Shown here in pieces: positions 42,572 through 51,371 of a stretch of DNA of 64,000 bases. How positions within the stretch are numbered: position 1 is the stretch's first letter; each line of letters starts with the position of its first letter. The translations under genes were made by a program, and so were the position numbers. A model generated the notes under the pieces. It did no database searches. It was given only the letters and a program-made list of their open reading frames with translations, and had not been told where the DNA came from. Source of the DNA: an uncultured Ruminococcus sp. (GTDB lineage Bacteria > Bacillota > Clostridia > Oscillospirales > CAG-272); the NCBI GenBank assembly GCA_902778145.1, contig CACYWW010000004.1, positions 45,611 through 109,610 of the forward strand, read 5' to 3'.

Positions 42572-42588
42572 TTGTGCAATATGCACAA
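42572..42588 (+). promoter_or_regulatory. palindrome upstream of the msmX-like gene
   Basis: TTGTGCA-ATA-TGCACAA, a perfect 7-bp inverted repeat with 3-base centre, about 60 bases before a TATAAT (near 42645-42650). Possible operator. Confidence 0.45.
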
Positions 42589-42681
42589 TTACTGAGCTCA
42601 AATTTTGGAGAATAAACATCTTTAAAAATTCAAATTTATCTGTTATAATATAAGGCGTTGATAAATACTCAGGAGGAAATT

Positions 42682-43803
42682 ATGGCAAGCTTATCTTTAA
42701 AGCACATTTACAAGAAATACCCCGGCGGTGTCGTAGCCGTTTCGGATTTCTGCCTCGAGATCAAGGATAAGGAATTCATCGTTTTCGTCGGTCCTTCCGG
42801 CTGCGGTAAATCCACCACTCTCCGTATGATCGCGGGTCTTGAAGAGATCACCGAGGGCGAACTCTTCATCGGCGACAAGCTCGTTAACGACGTAGCGCCG
42901 AAGGACAGAGACATAGCGATGGTGTTCCAGAACTACGCTCTGTATCCCCATATGACTGTTTTTGAGAATATGGCATTCGGTCTGAAGCTCCGCAAGACTC
43001 CGAAGGAAGAGATCAAGCGCAGAGTTGAAGAGGCTGCCCGTATACTCGATATAAACCACCTGCTTGAAAGACGCCCGAAGGCTCTGTCCGGCGGTCAGAA
43101 ACAGCGTGTCGCGCTGGGCCGCGCGATAGTCCGTAACCCGAAGGTCTTCTTGCTTGACGAGCCTCTGTCAAACCTTGACGCAAAGCTCCGTGCAACGATG
43201 AGAACCGAGCTCACGCTTCTTCACAAGAGACTCGGCACCACGTTCGTATACGTTACCCACGACCAGGTCGAGGCTATGACGATGGCTTCGCGTATAGTCG
43301 TTATGAAAGACGGTAAGATCCAGCAGGTCGATACTCCTCAGAACCTGTACGACCAGCCGAACAAGATATTCGTCGCGGGCTTCATCGGAACGCCTCAGAT
43401 GAACTTCATCGACTGCTCCATCAAGGAAAAGGGCGAGGATCTGTACGTCGTATTCGGCGAGAACGAGCTCAAGCTCCCGAAGGAAAAATCCACCAATCCC
43501 GCGCTGCGTGAGTACATCGGCAAGGAAGTCATCGCCGGCATCCGTCCCGAATGCATCCATGACGAGCCCATGTTCATCTCCCAGTTCCCGGATACCTGCA
43601 TAGACGCGTATGTCGAGGTCACCGAGCTTATGGGTGCTGAGATCTATCTGTATCTGTCCGCGGTAGGAGCCGAGGACGTCAAGCTGACAGGCCGTGTTTC
43701 TTCCCGTTCCACCGCAAGAGCGGGCGATACCGTCAAGATCGCGCTCGATATATCCAGAATGCACATATTCGATAAAGATACCGAAGAGTGCGTCTGCCAC
43801 TGA
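42682..43803 (+). CDS. msmX: MsmX/UgpC/MalK-type sugar ABC transporter ATP-binding protein
   Basis: 373 residues from the ATG at 42682 (AGGAGG six bases upstream); the earlier ATG at 42658 lacks a ribosome-binding site. Walker [18 protein letters not shown]-loop [12 protein letters not shown], signature [14 protein letters not shown], Walker [17 protein letters not shown]-loop [13 protein letters not shown]-terminal TOBE/OB regulatory domain (about 240-373). ATPases of this type energise several sugar importers in Bacillota, and here no permease or binding-protein gene is adjacent, consistent with a shared ATPase. It may serve the binding protein at 25998, but that is inference. Confidence 0.93.
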   Translation: MASLSLKHIYKKYPGGVVAVSDFCLEIKDKEFIVFVGPSGCGKSTTLRMIAGLEEITEGELFIGDKLVNDVAPKDRDIAMVFQNYALYPHMTVFENMAFGLKLRKTPKEEIKRRVEEAARILDINHLLERRPKALSGGQKQRVALGRAIVRNPKVFLLDEPLSNLDAKLRATMRTELTLLHKRLGTTFVYVTHDQVEAMTMASRIVVMKDGKIQQVDTPQNLYDQPNKIFVAGFIGTPQMNFIDCSIKEKGEDLYVVFGENELKLPKEKSTNPALREYIGKEVIAGIRPECIHDEPMFISQFPDTCIDAYVEVTELMGAEIYLYLSAVGAEDVKLTGRVSSRSTARAGDTVKIALDISRMHIFDKDTEECVCH

Positions 43804-43820
43804 TAACGTATCTGCAAAAG

Positions 43821-43847
43821 AACAGCGGAGCTGATGCTCCGCTGTTT
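43821..43847 (+). terminator. hairpin between msmX and the GH99-like lipoprotein gene
   Basis: AACAGCGGAG/CTCCGCTGTT with a 6-base loop and only TTT after it; a partial terminator, so some read-through into the next gene is likely. Confidence 0.55.
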
Positions 43848-43871
43848 GAATACTCTGAAAGGCTATTTCAA

Positions 43872-45857
43872 ATGAAGAAAGTATTATCATCGATCATCGC
43901 CGCTCTGTTCATCGTCACGGCGTTTTGCGCGTGTACGGGATCGGGTGCCGGAACAACGTCGCCCGTTACCGATCCGGAAACGACGGCTTCACAGACAACC
44001 GACGGGAGTACCGAAACAGAAAAAACGTATCCGTCCGAGGACGATAATTACGCGGGTACCCCCGCGTACACCTTGGACGGAGAAAACATAATCGTAGACG
44101 GTATTGCCTACCCGAATACGAACAACATGAAGAACGGCAACCTGTACGCCGTCGACGATCTCGGACGTGAGGTCGCGCTCAACGGAGAGACGTACATTGC
44201 TGACGGCACAAGGAACGTAGGTATATTCTACTTTCTGTGGCACGGCGAGCACGGCGACAGCGGCATCTTAGATATGACGAAGATCGCCGAGGAAGGCGGC
44301 AAGGACGCCCTTAAGGGCAATTACAACGGTTGGGGCCCCGTCGGCGCCATGCACTTCTGGGGCGAGCCTCTTTACGGTTACTATTACGCTAGCGACAAGT
44401 GGGTACAGAGGCGTCACATGGATGAGCTCACCCTTGCGAACGTTGACTTTATCTATATAGACGCGACGAACGGCTATCCGTATCTGTCCAGCGCCCACAG
44501 CGTTATGAAAATAATGCACGAGCTCAATGAACAGGGCTTCAAAGCGCCTCAGATAGTGTTTTATACACATTCGAACTGCGCGTTCACCGTAAGTCAGATA
44601 TACAATTCAATTTACAAAAAAGATGTATATCCCGATACGTGGCTCAAAATCGACGGCAAACCCGTTATAATCGCATATGAAAACGAATGCAAGAAAGCGC
44701 TTCCCGCGGATGCGTACGAATGCTTCACCTTCCGTGAGCCTCAGTGGCCGACCGAGGGACAGAAGAGAAACGGCTGGCCATGGATGGATTTCTCCTATCC
44801 CGCACGTATTTTCAAGAACAGAAACGGTGAAAAGGAAGCCATAAGCGTATCCGTAGCGCAGCACGCCGGTACCGTATGCTTCTCCGACTCCGCTTTCTAC
44901 GGCGACAGAACTAACCGCGGCAGAAGCTGGCACGATAAAAAATATGAAGAGGGCGAGGACGCAACGCTGTACGGCTATAACTTCCAGGATCAGTGGGACA
45001 GAGCGATAAAGACCGGCGTTCCTTACGTACTCGTCACCGGCTGGAACGAATGGGTCGCTCAGAGACAGGATCCGAACCTTGCCGGCAGAAGGAATCAGGT
45101 CGTATTCGTCGATACGGCGTCGATGGAATTCTCGCGTGATATCGAGCCCATGAGAGGCGGATATTTCGACAACTACTATATGCAGCTGATCGATAATATC
45201 AGAAAATACAAGGGCGTCGCTCCCACACTCGTTCAGAATACGCGCAAGGTCATAGATATGGACGGCGGGTTCGATCAGTGGGACGACATACTCGTCGCAT
45301 ACACAGACCCGACGGGCGACACCGTGAACAGACGGAACCTCGGCTTCGGAAGCACTAAGATGACCGATGAAAGCGGCAATAATGATATCAGATACGCCAA
45401 AATCACGCACGACACAAAGTATCTGTACTTCTACGTTGACGTTCCCGAAAAGGATGGAGAGGATGACAACTATATAACTTCCTTTACGGCTGATACGTCA
45501 TGGATGCAGCTTTTCATTAACGTTGACATGGACGCGACGACAGGCTTCTACGGTTTTGATTACATCGTCAATAATACCGTCAAGGATCAGACGACATCGA
45601 CGCTTGCCAAAGCCACGGCAAACGGCAAGGAATTCGCGTTCGAGGATACGGCTGACGTCACTTACAGGATCACCGACAATAAGATGATGGTAAGAGTAGC
45701 TCTGTCGGATCTCGGCATAACCGATCCCGCAATGATCAGGTTTGCTTTCAAGTGGGTAGACAGCGATACCAAGATCACCACGATGGAGCAGATGTATACG
45801 GAAGGTGACTGCGCGCCTCACGGCAGACTGAGTTATATTTTCCAAAACTACAAATGA
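43872..45857 (+). CDS. secreted GH99/GH71-like (WNEW-motif) lipoprotein with CBM9/DOMON-like domain
   Basis: 661 residues from the ATG at 43872 (AAAGG upstream); longer starts overlap msmX and the hairpin. Signal sequence with a lipobox-like FCAC around residue 20, then a Thr/Ser-rich linker. TIM-barrel-type domain about 100-450: VGIFYFLWHG, AMHFWGEPLYGYYY, VDFIYIDATNG, VTGWNEWVAQR, then EFSRDIEPMRGGYFDNYYMQL. CBM9/DOMON-like domain about 465-661 beginning IDMDGGFDQWD. Shares barrel and C-terminal domain with the gene at 36398 but has a lipid anchor instead of a TM anchor. Probably a surface glycosidase; catalytic residues not established. Lies just downstream of the sugar-ABC ATPase. Confidence 0.8.
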   Translation: MKKVLSSIIAALFIVTAFCACTGSGAGTTSPVTDPETTASQTTDGSTETEKTYPSEDDNYAGTPAYTLDGENIIVDGIAYPNTNNMKNGNLYAVDDLGREVALNGETYIADGTRNVGIFYFLWHGEHGDSGILDMTKIAEEGGKDALKGNYNGWGPVGAMHFWGEPLYGYYYASDKWVQRRHMDELTLANVDFIYIDATNGYPYLSSAHSVMKIMHELNEQGFKAPQIVFYTHSNCAFTVSQIYNSIYKKDVYPDTWLKIDGKPVIIAYENECKKALPADAYECFTFREPQWPTEGQKRNGWPWMDFSYPARIFKNRNGEKEAISVSVAQHAGTVCFSDSAFYGDRTNRGRSWHDKKYEEGEDATLYGYNFQDQWDRAIKTGVPYVLVTGWNEWVAQRQDPNLAGRRNQVVFVDTASMEFSRDIEPMRGGYFDNYYMQLIDNIRKYKGVAPTLVQNTRKVIDMDGGFDQWDDILVAYTDPTGDTVNRRNLGFGSTKMTDESGNNDIRYAKITHDTKYLYFYVDVPEKDGEDDNYITSFTADTSWMQLFINVDMDATTGFYGFDYIVNNTVKDQTTSTLAKATANGKEFAFEDTADVTYRITDNKMMVRVALSDLGITDPAMIRFAFKWVDSDTKITTMEQMYTEGDCAPHGRLSYIFQNYK

Positions 45858-45858
45858 T

Positions 45859-45894
45859 AAAAAAAGAAGCCTGCCGACGCGGGCTTCTTTTTTT
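45859..45894 (+). terminator. bidirectional terminator between convergent genes
   Basis: AAAAAAAGAAGCC/GGCTTCTTTTTTT with a TGCCGACGCG loop; serves the GH99-like lipoprotein gene and glnQ. Confidence 0.9.
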
Positions 45895-46637
45895 CAGAGC
45901 ACTTTGTTGAGGAACGATTTGAGACGGTCGCTTTGCGGTGCGCCGAAGATCAATTCCGGCGTATTCTGCTCTATAATCTTTCCTTCGTCCATGAAAATGA
46001 CTCTCGTACCGACTTCGCGCGCAAATCCCATTTCATGCGTGACCACGACCATCGTCATCCCGGCTGCGGCGAGCGCTTTCATGACGTCAAGGACTTCACC
46101 GACCATCTCCGGGTCAAGCGCGGACGTCGGCTCGTCGAACAGCATCACCTCGGGCTCCATGCAGAGCGCGCGTACTATCGCGATACGCTGTTTCTGACCG
46201 CCCGAAAGCTGTGAGGGATAAGCGTCCGCCCTGTCCGTCAACCCAACCTTGCCGAGAAGCGTCATAGCCTTTTCGTTCGCCTCTTCCTTCGTTTTCTTAA
46301 GAAGCTTTCTCGGTGCAGCCGTCATATTCTCAAGAACTGTCATATGCGGAAACAGATTGAAGTGCTGGAACACCATCCCCATTTTTCTTCTGTGAAGATT
46401 TATATCTGTCTTCGGATCCGTTATATCAACTCCGTCGAATATTATCTTACCTGAAGTCGGCAGCTCAAGCAGATCGAGAGAGCGGAGAAAAGTGGACTTT
46501 CCGCTTCCGGAAGGTCCGATCACAACAACGACCTCGCCCTTGTGAATATCGGTGGTGATGCCGTCAAGCGCCTTGACTTTACCGTTGTTATAGTATTTTT
46601 TCAGCCCCTGTACGCTGATAAGCACATCATCTTTCAT
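45894..46637 (-). CDS. glnQ: polar amino acid ABC transporter ATP-binding protein (GlnQ-like)
   Basis: 247 residues. Walker [20 protein letters not shown]-loop [14 protein letters not shown], signature [15 protein letters not shown], Walker [18 protein letters not shown]-loop [12 protein letters not shown]: all typical of the PAAT family ATPase. Last gene of the three-gene importer operon. Its start overlaps the permease stop by 11 bases. Confidence 0.95.
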   Translation of the reverse strand: MKDDVLISVQGLKKYYNNGKVKALDGITTDIHKGEVVVVIGPSGSGKSTFLRSLDLLELPTSGKIIFDGVDITDPKTDINLHRRKMGMVFQHFNLFPHMTVLENMTAAPRKLLKKTKEEANEKAMTLLGKVGLTDRADAYPSQLSGGQKQRIAIVRALCMEPEVMLFDEPTSALDPEMVGEVLDVMKALAAAGMTMVVVTHEMGFAREVGTRVIFMDEGKIIEQNTPELIFGAPQSDRLKSFLNKVL

Positions 46638-47355
46638 TTTTACGCAGTTTCCTTTCTATGACAGAGACGAGCTTCGTCAGTATCATCACGATGAGAAGAT
46701 ATATCAGCGCGATCGCGGTGAGCGGCATGAACGACGAGTACGTGACGCCGCGTATCGTGTCGCCCGCCTTTGTCAGATCCATGATCCCGACGTATCCGGC
46801 GACCGACGTCTCCTTCAGAAGAGCTATGAATTCGTTGAGAAGCGCCGGGAGTATGTTTTTGAACGCCTGAGGAATGATGATATACGTCATTGTTTTGATA
46901 TATCCGAACCCGAGTGAACGGCCCGCCTCGAACTGCCCGTTGTCTATGGACATGATACCGGCGCGGATGATCTCGGCAACATATGCGCCGGAGTTGATAC
47001 CGAACGCGAGCACCGCGACAAGGAGGTCGTTTCTCGACGACGCGAGAATGATGAAGTACAGGATCATAAGCTGAACGACGACCGGCGTTCCGCGGATGAC
47101 TGTTATGTATACTTTACAGATCCCGTTGAAAACGCTGAGTATGAAGTAACCGAAGCCGCCGCGCCTTTTGAGCGTCTCCTGCTCCTTGTCGAACGTCGAA
47201 CGGACGGATGCGACGACAATGCCTATGGCAACGCCGAGCAGAACGGCGAACAGGGTTATCAGCATCGTATTGCCGAGACCTTCAACAAGATATTTCCAAC
47301 GCTGCTTTTCAACGAAATTGAGGATGAAAAGCTCCTTCAGTTTTTCAAAACTCAT
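46627..47355 (-). CDS. glnP: polar amino acid ABC transporter permease (GlnP-like)
   Basis: 242 residues from the ATG at 47355, preceded by GAGGG; an earlier in-frame ATG at 47415 has no ribosome-binding site and falls in an intergenic hairpin. HisMQ-type permease: [23 protein letters not shown] loop region [24 protein letters not shown], five TM helices. It pairs with itself as the translocation channel. Sits between the binding-protein and ATPase genes. Confidence 0.94.
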   Translation of the reverse strand: MSFEKLKELFILNFVEKQRWKYLVEGLGNTMLITLFAVLLGVAIGIVVASVRSTFDKEQETLKRRGGFGYFILSVFNGICKVYITVIRGTPVVVQLMILYFIILASSRNDLLVAVLAFGINSGAYVAEIIRAGIMSIDNGQFEAGRSLGFGYIKTMTYIIIPQAFKNILPALLNEFIALLKETSVAGYVGIMDLTKAGDTIRGVTYSSFMPLTAIALIYLLIVMILTKLVSVIERKLRKNER

Positions 47356-47379
47356 GGTTTTGCCCTCTCTCAAAGATCT

Positions 47380-47410
47380 GCCGATGCGGGCGATAGCGCC
47401 GCGCACCGGC
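47380..47410 (-). other. stable intercistronic hairpin between binding-protein and permease genes
   Basis: Nearly perfect stem: GCCG/CGGC, TGCG/CGCA and GGCG/CGCC around an ATAG loop, one mismatch and one bulge. No T run, so not a simple terminator. May protect the upstream mRNA and lower permease expression, as known for other importer operons. Confidence 0.55.
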
Positions 47411-47430
47411 ATCATTTTTTATTTTACGGA

Positions 47431-48183
47431 TCAGTTTGCGTTTATGTACTTGTCGACGATCTTCTTTACGGTGCCGTCCTTGATCAGCTTATCAAGCGCT
47501 TCGTTTACTTTTTTGAGCAGTTCTTCGTTTTCTTTGGATATGGCTATCGCGTAATCCTCGATCGCGTATTCAGTGTCAAGTATCTTCAGACCTTCGTTTA
47601 CCTTGACGTAGGCTTTCGCCGGTTCGTTGTCAATGATGACGCAGTCAACCTTGCCGGCTTTAAGAGCCTCGACTGCTGCCGCGCCGTTCGCGTAGCTTGT
47701 AACGCGGCTGTCGCCGTAATCATCGCGGCAGTAAATGTCGCCCGTGGTCTGCTCCTGAACGCCTATTCTGTACGTCGCGCCTTCAGCGCCGAGATCGTCG
47801 ACCGAGGTGATGGGGGATCCTTCTGCAACGATTATCGACTGTATACCTGTCGCGTAAGAGGTGGAGAAGTTGACGCTCTTGAGACGTGTTTCGGTGACGG
47901 TCATGCCCGCCATGCCGATATCGAATTTTCCGGATTCGACTCCGGGAACGATCGACTTGAACTCAACGTCCTTTATCTCGAGCTCAAGTCCGAGCTCTTT
48001 GGCGATCAGAGCGGCGATCTCGGCGTCAATACCGACTATCTTACCGTCTTCCTTGTATTCGTATGGCGGGAACGAAGCGTTCGTCGCCATCACGAGTTTT
48101 TTGCCCGACTTTCCGCAGGAAGTAAGCGATACGGCTGCGAGAAGCATAACTGCCGCGAGTATCAAAGATATTGTCTTTTTCAT
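47431..48183 (-). CDS. amino acid ABC transporter substrate-binding lipoprotein
   Basis: 250 residues. Signal peptide with lipobox VSLTSC (Cys22). Periplasmic-binding-protein type 2, cluster 3 (polar amino acid): NASFPPYEYKEDGKIVGIDAEI at the N-terminal lobe, FDIGMAGMTVTETRLKSVNFS hinge, and C-terminal DGTVKKIVDKY. It captures an amino acid outside the cell for GlnPQ. A putative ARG box lies upstream, which would fit arginine or a related basic amino acid, but binding-site residues do not settle specificity. Confidence 0.93.
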   Translation of the reverse strand: MKKTISLILAAVMLLAAVSLTSCGKSGKKLVMATNASFPPYEYKEDGKIVGIDAEIAALIAKELGLELEIKDVEFKSIVPGVESGKFDIGMAGMTVTETRLKSVNFSTSYATGIQSIIVAEGSPITSVDDLGAEGATYRIGVQEQTTGDIYCRDDYGDSRVTSYANGAAAVEALKAGKVDCVIIDNEPAKAYVKVNEGLKILDTEYAIEDYAIAISKENEELLKKVNEALDKLIKDGTVKKIVDKYINAN

Positions 48184-48215
48184 TTTTATTCACCTTTCTT
48201 TCAGTTGATGGCGCT

Positions 48216-48244
48216 ATTATACAACGAATATTCAGTTTTGTCAA
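48216..48244 (-). promoter_or_regulatory. promoter of the amino acid importer operon
   Basis: On the minus strand TTGACA (48239-48244), 17-base spacer containing GAATATTC, TATAAT (48216-48221). Confidence 0.85.
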
Positions 48245-48261
48245 GAGGGTTTTCAAAAAAA

Positions 48262-48277
48262 GTGCATAAATATGCAC
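48262..48277 (-). promoter_or_regulatory. possible ArgR operator (ARG box)
   Basis: GTGCATAAATATGCAC, a 7-bp perfect inverted repeat around AA; its core TGCATAAATATGCA fits the ARG-box pattern TGnATwwwwATnCA. It lies about 20 bases upstream of the -35. Confidence 0.45.
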
Positions 48278-48294
48278 GATTTGTGAGATTTAAA

Positions 48295-48326
48295 CAAAAC
48301 TGCGGAGAGTTCGGGACTCTCCGCAG
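48295..48326 (-). terminator. terminator of the abrB-tdk operon
   Basis: 11-bp stem CTGCGGAGAGT/ACTCTCCGCAG with a TCGGG loop; on minus followed by TTTTGTTT. Confidence 0.85.
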
Positions 48327-48350
48327 TGCATTTATGCAATTAGTACCGGC

Positions 48351-48938
48351 TCATTTACCGGATTGGAGCCTTATCAGCTTCTGCATACACTTGTAACACA
48401 TTGCCTTATACGTTTCATTACCGCCGATGACGATCTGCTCGCCCTCGGTCGCGACACGTCCATCCGGCAAAAACCTTACGTTGACGGTAGCCTTGCTCCC
48501 GCATTCACATATCGTTTTTATCTCCGTTATCGATTCGGCAAGCTCAAGGAGCCTTCTCGAACCGGGAAACAGTCTGAGCATGAAATCGGTCCTCAGACCG
48601 AAACAGAGTACCGGGATATCCTCCCATACGGCGATCTCATGCAGCTGATCGATCTGATCCGGCGTAAAGAACTGCGCCTCATCGGCTATGATCACATCGG
48701 TGATTCCTTTTTGTTCCTTTTCATAGATCAAAGAGATGTCGTCTGCCTCGAGTATGTTCCTCGCGTCGGCGGACAGCCCGATGCGTGAACTAACCTTGTT
48801 ATCACCGTCGCGCGTGTCCTTCGACGGTTTTATGAGCCACACCCTCATTCCCATCTCTATGTAATTGAATCTCGTTATCAGCGCCTGGGCTGTCTTCGAC
48901 GATCCCATGGCTCCGTATTTGAAGTAAAGTTTAGCCAT
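48351..48938 (-). CDS. tdk: thymidine kinase (type II)
   Basis: 195 residues. P-loop KYGAMGSSKTAQAL, the characteristic Tdk variant; IIADEAQFFTPDQIDQL (Walker B and active-site region); lasso loop with zinc cysteines CECGSKATVN and CYKCMQK. Salvages thymidine to dTMP. Its start overlaps the stop of the upstream AbrB-type gene by 8 bases, an uncommon pairing that implies coupled control. Confidence 0.95.
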   Translation of the reverse strand: MAKLYFKYGAMGSSKTAQALITRFNYIEMGMRVWLIKPSKDTRDGDNKVSSRIGLSADARNILEADDISLIYEKEQKGITDVIIADEAQFFTPDQIDQLHEIAVWEDIPVLCFGLRTDFMLRLFPGSRRLLELAESITEIKTICECGSKATVNVRFLPDGRVATEGEQIVIGGNETYKAMCYKCMQKLIRLQSGK

Positions 48939-49236
48939 TGTTCCCGGTGCCTTCCGCCGCGAAGGAACTGTCCGCCTCTGCGTTTTCGGTGTTGAACTGC
49001 TCAGTCAGCTCCCGTATGCAATCTACACAGAGCAGCTTTTTTTTGAATTCTTTTATATTTTCCGTTTTTCCGCAGAACACGCAAGTCGGCTGATACTTCC
49101 TGAGTACGATCGTATCACCTTCCGTAAAGATCTCAACGGAATCCTTTTTGTCGATCCCGAGCGTGGACCGTAATTCCACGGGCAATACTATCCTGCCGAC
49201 TTCGTCGATCTGTCTTACGATACCGGTAGCCTTCAT
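48931..49236 (-). CDS. AbrB/SpoVT family regulator with C-terminal zinc ribbon
   Basis: 101 residues. N-terminal AbrB swapped hairpin: IVRQIDEVGRIVLPVELRST and KKDSVEIFTEGDTIVLRKY. Then a treble-clef type zinc ribbon CVFCGKTENIKEFKKKLLCVDC (positions about 53-74), the arrangement of AbrB-like global regulators of Clostridia (for example the transition-state regulator Abh/AbrB group). GGAGA ribosome-binding site. Probably a DNA-binding tetramer or dimer; overlaps tdk. Confidence 0.9.
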   Translation of the reverse strand: MKATGIVRQIDEVGRIVLPVELRSTLGIDKKDSVEIFTEGDTIVLRKYQPTCVFCGKTENIKEFKKKLLCVDCIRELTEQFNTENAEADSSFAAEGTGNNG

Positions 49237-49386
49237 GAAAACGGTCTCCTTCCCGAAAATTCTCTTTTATGACATTATAGAATATAAAAGACGTCGAAAA
49301 ATGTCTTTATTTGAAAATTTGTGGCAATATTGAGGAAAGTTATTGTAAATTAGGCGGATAAGAAACGCGGCGGATCAATCTTCTTA

Positions 49387-49415
49387 TTGACAAAAGAAAA
49401 AACTGATGATAAAAT
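49387..49415 (+). promoter_or_regulatory. promoter of the GH20-LUD-cysK-lipase operon
   Basis: TTGACA (49387-49392), 17-base spacer, TAAAAT (49410-49415). Confidence 0.75.
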
Positions 49416-49448
49416 ATAAAAAGAGAAACCGGAAAGGATATATATAAT

Positions 49449-51371
49449 ATGATCAACGTAATACCAAGACCGAAAAAGGTAACGGAAAGAGACGGTAAGT
49501 GCGTTCCCGGGTATGTAACCTGCGACCCGAGGTTCAGCTCCGCGGCGCAGGCCTTCGACGTTTACAGAGAAGAGCTCGGTATCGGAACGGGTGACGCCGG
49601 CATAACCGCGTCATACGCGGATAACATTGAGCCCGGCGGATATGTCCTCTCGTGTACATCCGGGGGGATATCTCTCATAGCGTCGGATCTGCAGGGCGCG
49701 AACAACGGATTTTCGACCCTGCTTCAGCTTTTGTTCGCGGGCGGCGGAGAAGTACAGGCGGTCGATATCGAGGATGCTCCCGACTGTGAGTACAGAGGGC
49801 TTATGATCGACGCTGCGCGTATATGGCATCCGTTCGAATATCTTCTGAAATACGTGGATCTCTGCAGATATTACAAATTCTCATATCTGCATCTGCATTT
49901 CACCGACACACAGAGCTACACGCTTCCGTGCGCGGATTATCCGCTTTTGCCGACCGAGGGCAGGCACTATTCTTATGAACAGATAAAACAGCTCAACGAG
50001 TACGCGAACGCGCGCGGAATAAAAATAATGCCCGAGATCGACGTTCCCGGGCACTGCGATCCTTTTCTGAAGGCGTATCCCGACCTTTTCGGGCATAACG
50101 GCATCATCGGTTTCCATAAAGAGGTATTTGAAGCGTTCGAGAAGATATTAGGCGAGCTCTGTGATATGTTCCCGTTCTCGGACAGGATACACATCGGCGG
50201 AGACGAGGCTGATATCAGGCAATGGCTCAACTGCGAAAAATGCAGGGAATACGCAAAGGAGTGCGGGATCCCGGTCGACGCGGACGAGAGGATGTCGTCG
50301 GAGCGTATACTCGCGTCGTTCGTCGCAAAGCTTTCCGATATCGTTATAAGACACGGTAAGATTCCGGTCGTCTGGGAGGGCTTCTGCCGCGGCGTGAATT
50401 ATCTCGTGCCTCATACGACGGAGGTCTTCTCCTGGGAAAACTTCTATCAGACGACGCCTGAGCTCATCGAAGAAGGATATACGCTCATAAACGGCTCGTG
50501 GAGCCCGAACTATATCGTATCACCGGGCGTCATGTGGAGCGTAAAGGACTGCTTCGACTGGGATATATTCACGTTCAGACCGGTACATCCGCAGTCGCCG
50601 TATATCGGATCGACGCTCAAGGTGCCCCCGTATGATAAAATGATCGGAGGACAGCTGCTTTCCTGGGGCGACTTCGGAGCGAGATCCGAACACCCGAAGC
50701 GACATATCATCGTTGAGTTCAATAACGTCGCGCAGCGCGCCGCGGCGACCGCCGAAAACACGTGGAACAGGGAAAAGATCGTTTCGTTCGATGAATTCTC
50801 CGTTTCTCACGGCATCCACACATCAGCCGCCGCCCGTCTTTTCAACTACAGAAGGATGAGAACGGATCACGTCGTATTGAGACCGTTCAAAGCGTCGGAC
50901 AAAGCCGACGCCAAAGAGTACTGCGTGTCTTTGAAGGACGAGGCTTTTGAGGCATTTGATGAAGAGAAGAGCGACGCGTTCGTTGACGCCTGTATCGCGA
51001 ATACGGCAAAGGTACAGTCGAATAATTACAATTTCGCTGTCGTTCTCAATAATAAGGTAATAGGCGGATGCAACATATCCGTGTCCGACGACGGCCTTGA
51101 GGGCGACCTCGGATGGTTCATACATAAGGATCATCAGAACAAAGGATACGCGACGGAGGCCGGCAGAAAGCTTCTTGAATTCGGATTTGATCATCTCGGA
51201 CTTCACAGGATCACGGCGCACTGCCATGTCGACAACGCGCGGTCGATCAAGGTGATGGAGAAGCTTGGTATGAGACGCGAGGGAAGGCTTGTAAAGGATC
51301 ACAGATACAAAGGCGGCGTATGGGGCGACTCGTACGTATACGCAATACTTGACGAGGAGTATATAAGATGA
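49449..51371 (+). CDS. GH20 beta-N-acetylhexosaminidase-GNAT acetyltransferase fusion protein
   Basis: 640 residues, no signal peptide. Residues 1-105: GH20b-type N-terminal domain (INVIPRPKKV, the usual opening). Residues 115-460: GH20 TIM barrel with GLMIDAARIWHP, MPEIDVPGHCDPF, IHIGGDEAD holding the catalytic Asp252-Glu253 pair, and LSWGDFG. Residues about 472-640: complete GNAT domain (DHVVLRPFKASDK, GWFIHKDHQNKGYATEAGRKLLEF as acetyl-CoA site, HCHVDNARSIKVMEKLGMRREG), RimJ/RimL-like. A cytoplasmic enzyme that might trim N-acetylhexosamine from imported glycans or muropeptides while the GNAT half acetylates a sugar amine or protein. The stop overlaps the LUD gene start by 4 bases. Confidence 0.88.
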   Translation: MINVIPRPKKVTERDGKCVPGYVTCDPRFSSAAQAFDVYREELGIGTGDAGITASYADNIEPGGYVLSCTSGGISLIASDLQGANNGFSTLLQLLFAGGGEVQAVDIEDAPDCEYRGLMIDAARIWHPFEYLLKYVDLCRYYKFSYLHLHFTDTQSYTLPCADYPLLPTEGRHYSYEQIKQLNEYANARGIKIMPEIDVPGHCDPFLKAYPDLFGHNGIIGFHKEVFEAFEKILGELCDMFPFSDRIHIGGDEADIRQWLNCEKCREYAKECGIPVDADERMSSERILASFVAKLSDIVIRHGKIPVVWEGFCRGVNYLVPHTTEVFSWENFYQTTPELIEEGYTLINGSWSPNYIVSPGVMWSVKDCFDWDIFTFRPVHPQSPYIGSTLKVPPYDKMIGGQLLSWGDFGARSEHPKRHIIVEFNNVAQRAAATAENTWNREKIVSFDEFSVSHGIHTSAAARLFNYRRMRTDHVVLRPFKASDKADAKEYCVSLKDEAFEAFDEEKSDAFVDACIANTAKVQSNNYNFAVVLNNKVIGGCNISVSDDGLEGDLGWFIHKDHQNKGYATEAGRKLLEFGFDHLGLHRITAHCHVDNARSIKVMEKLGMRREGRLVKDHRYKGGVWGDSYVYAILDEEYIR

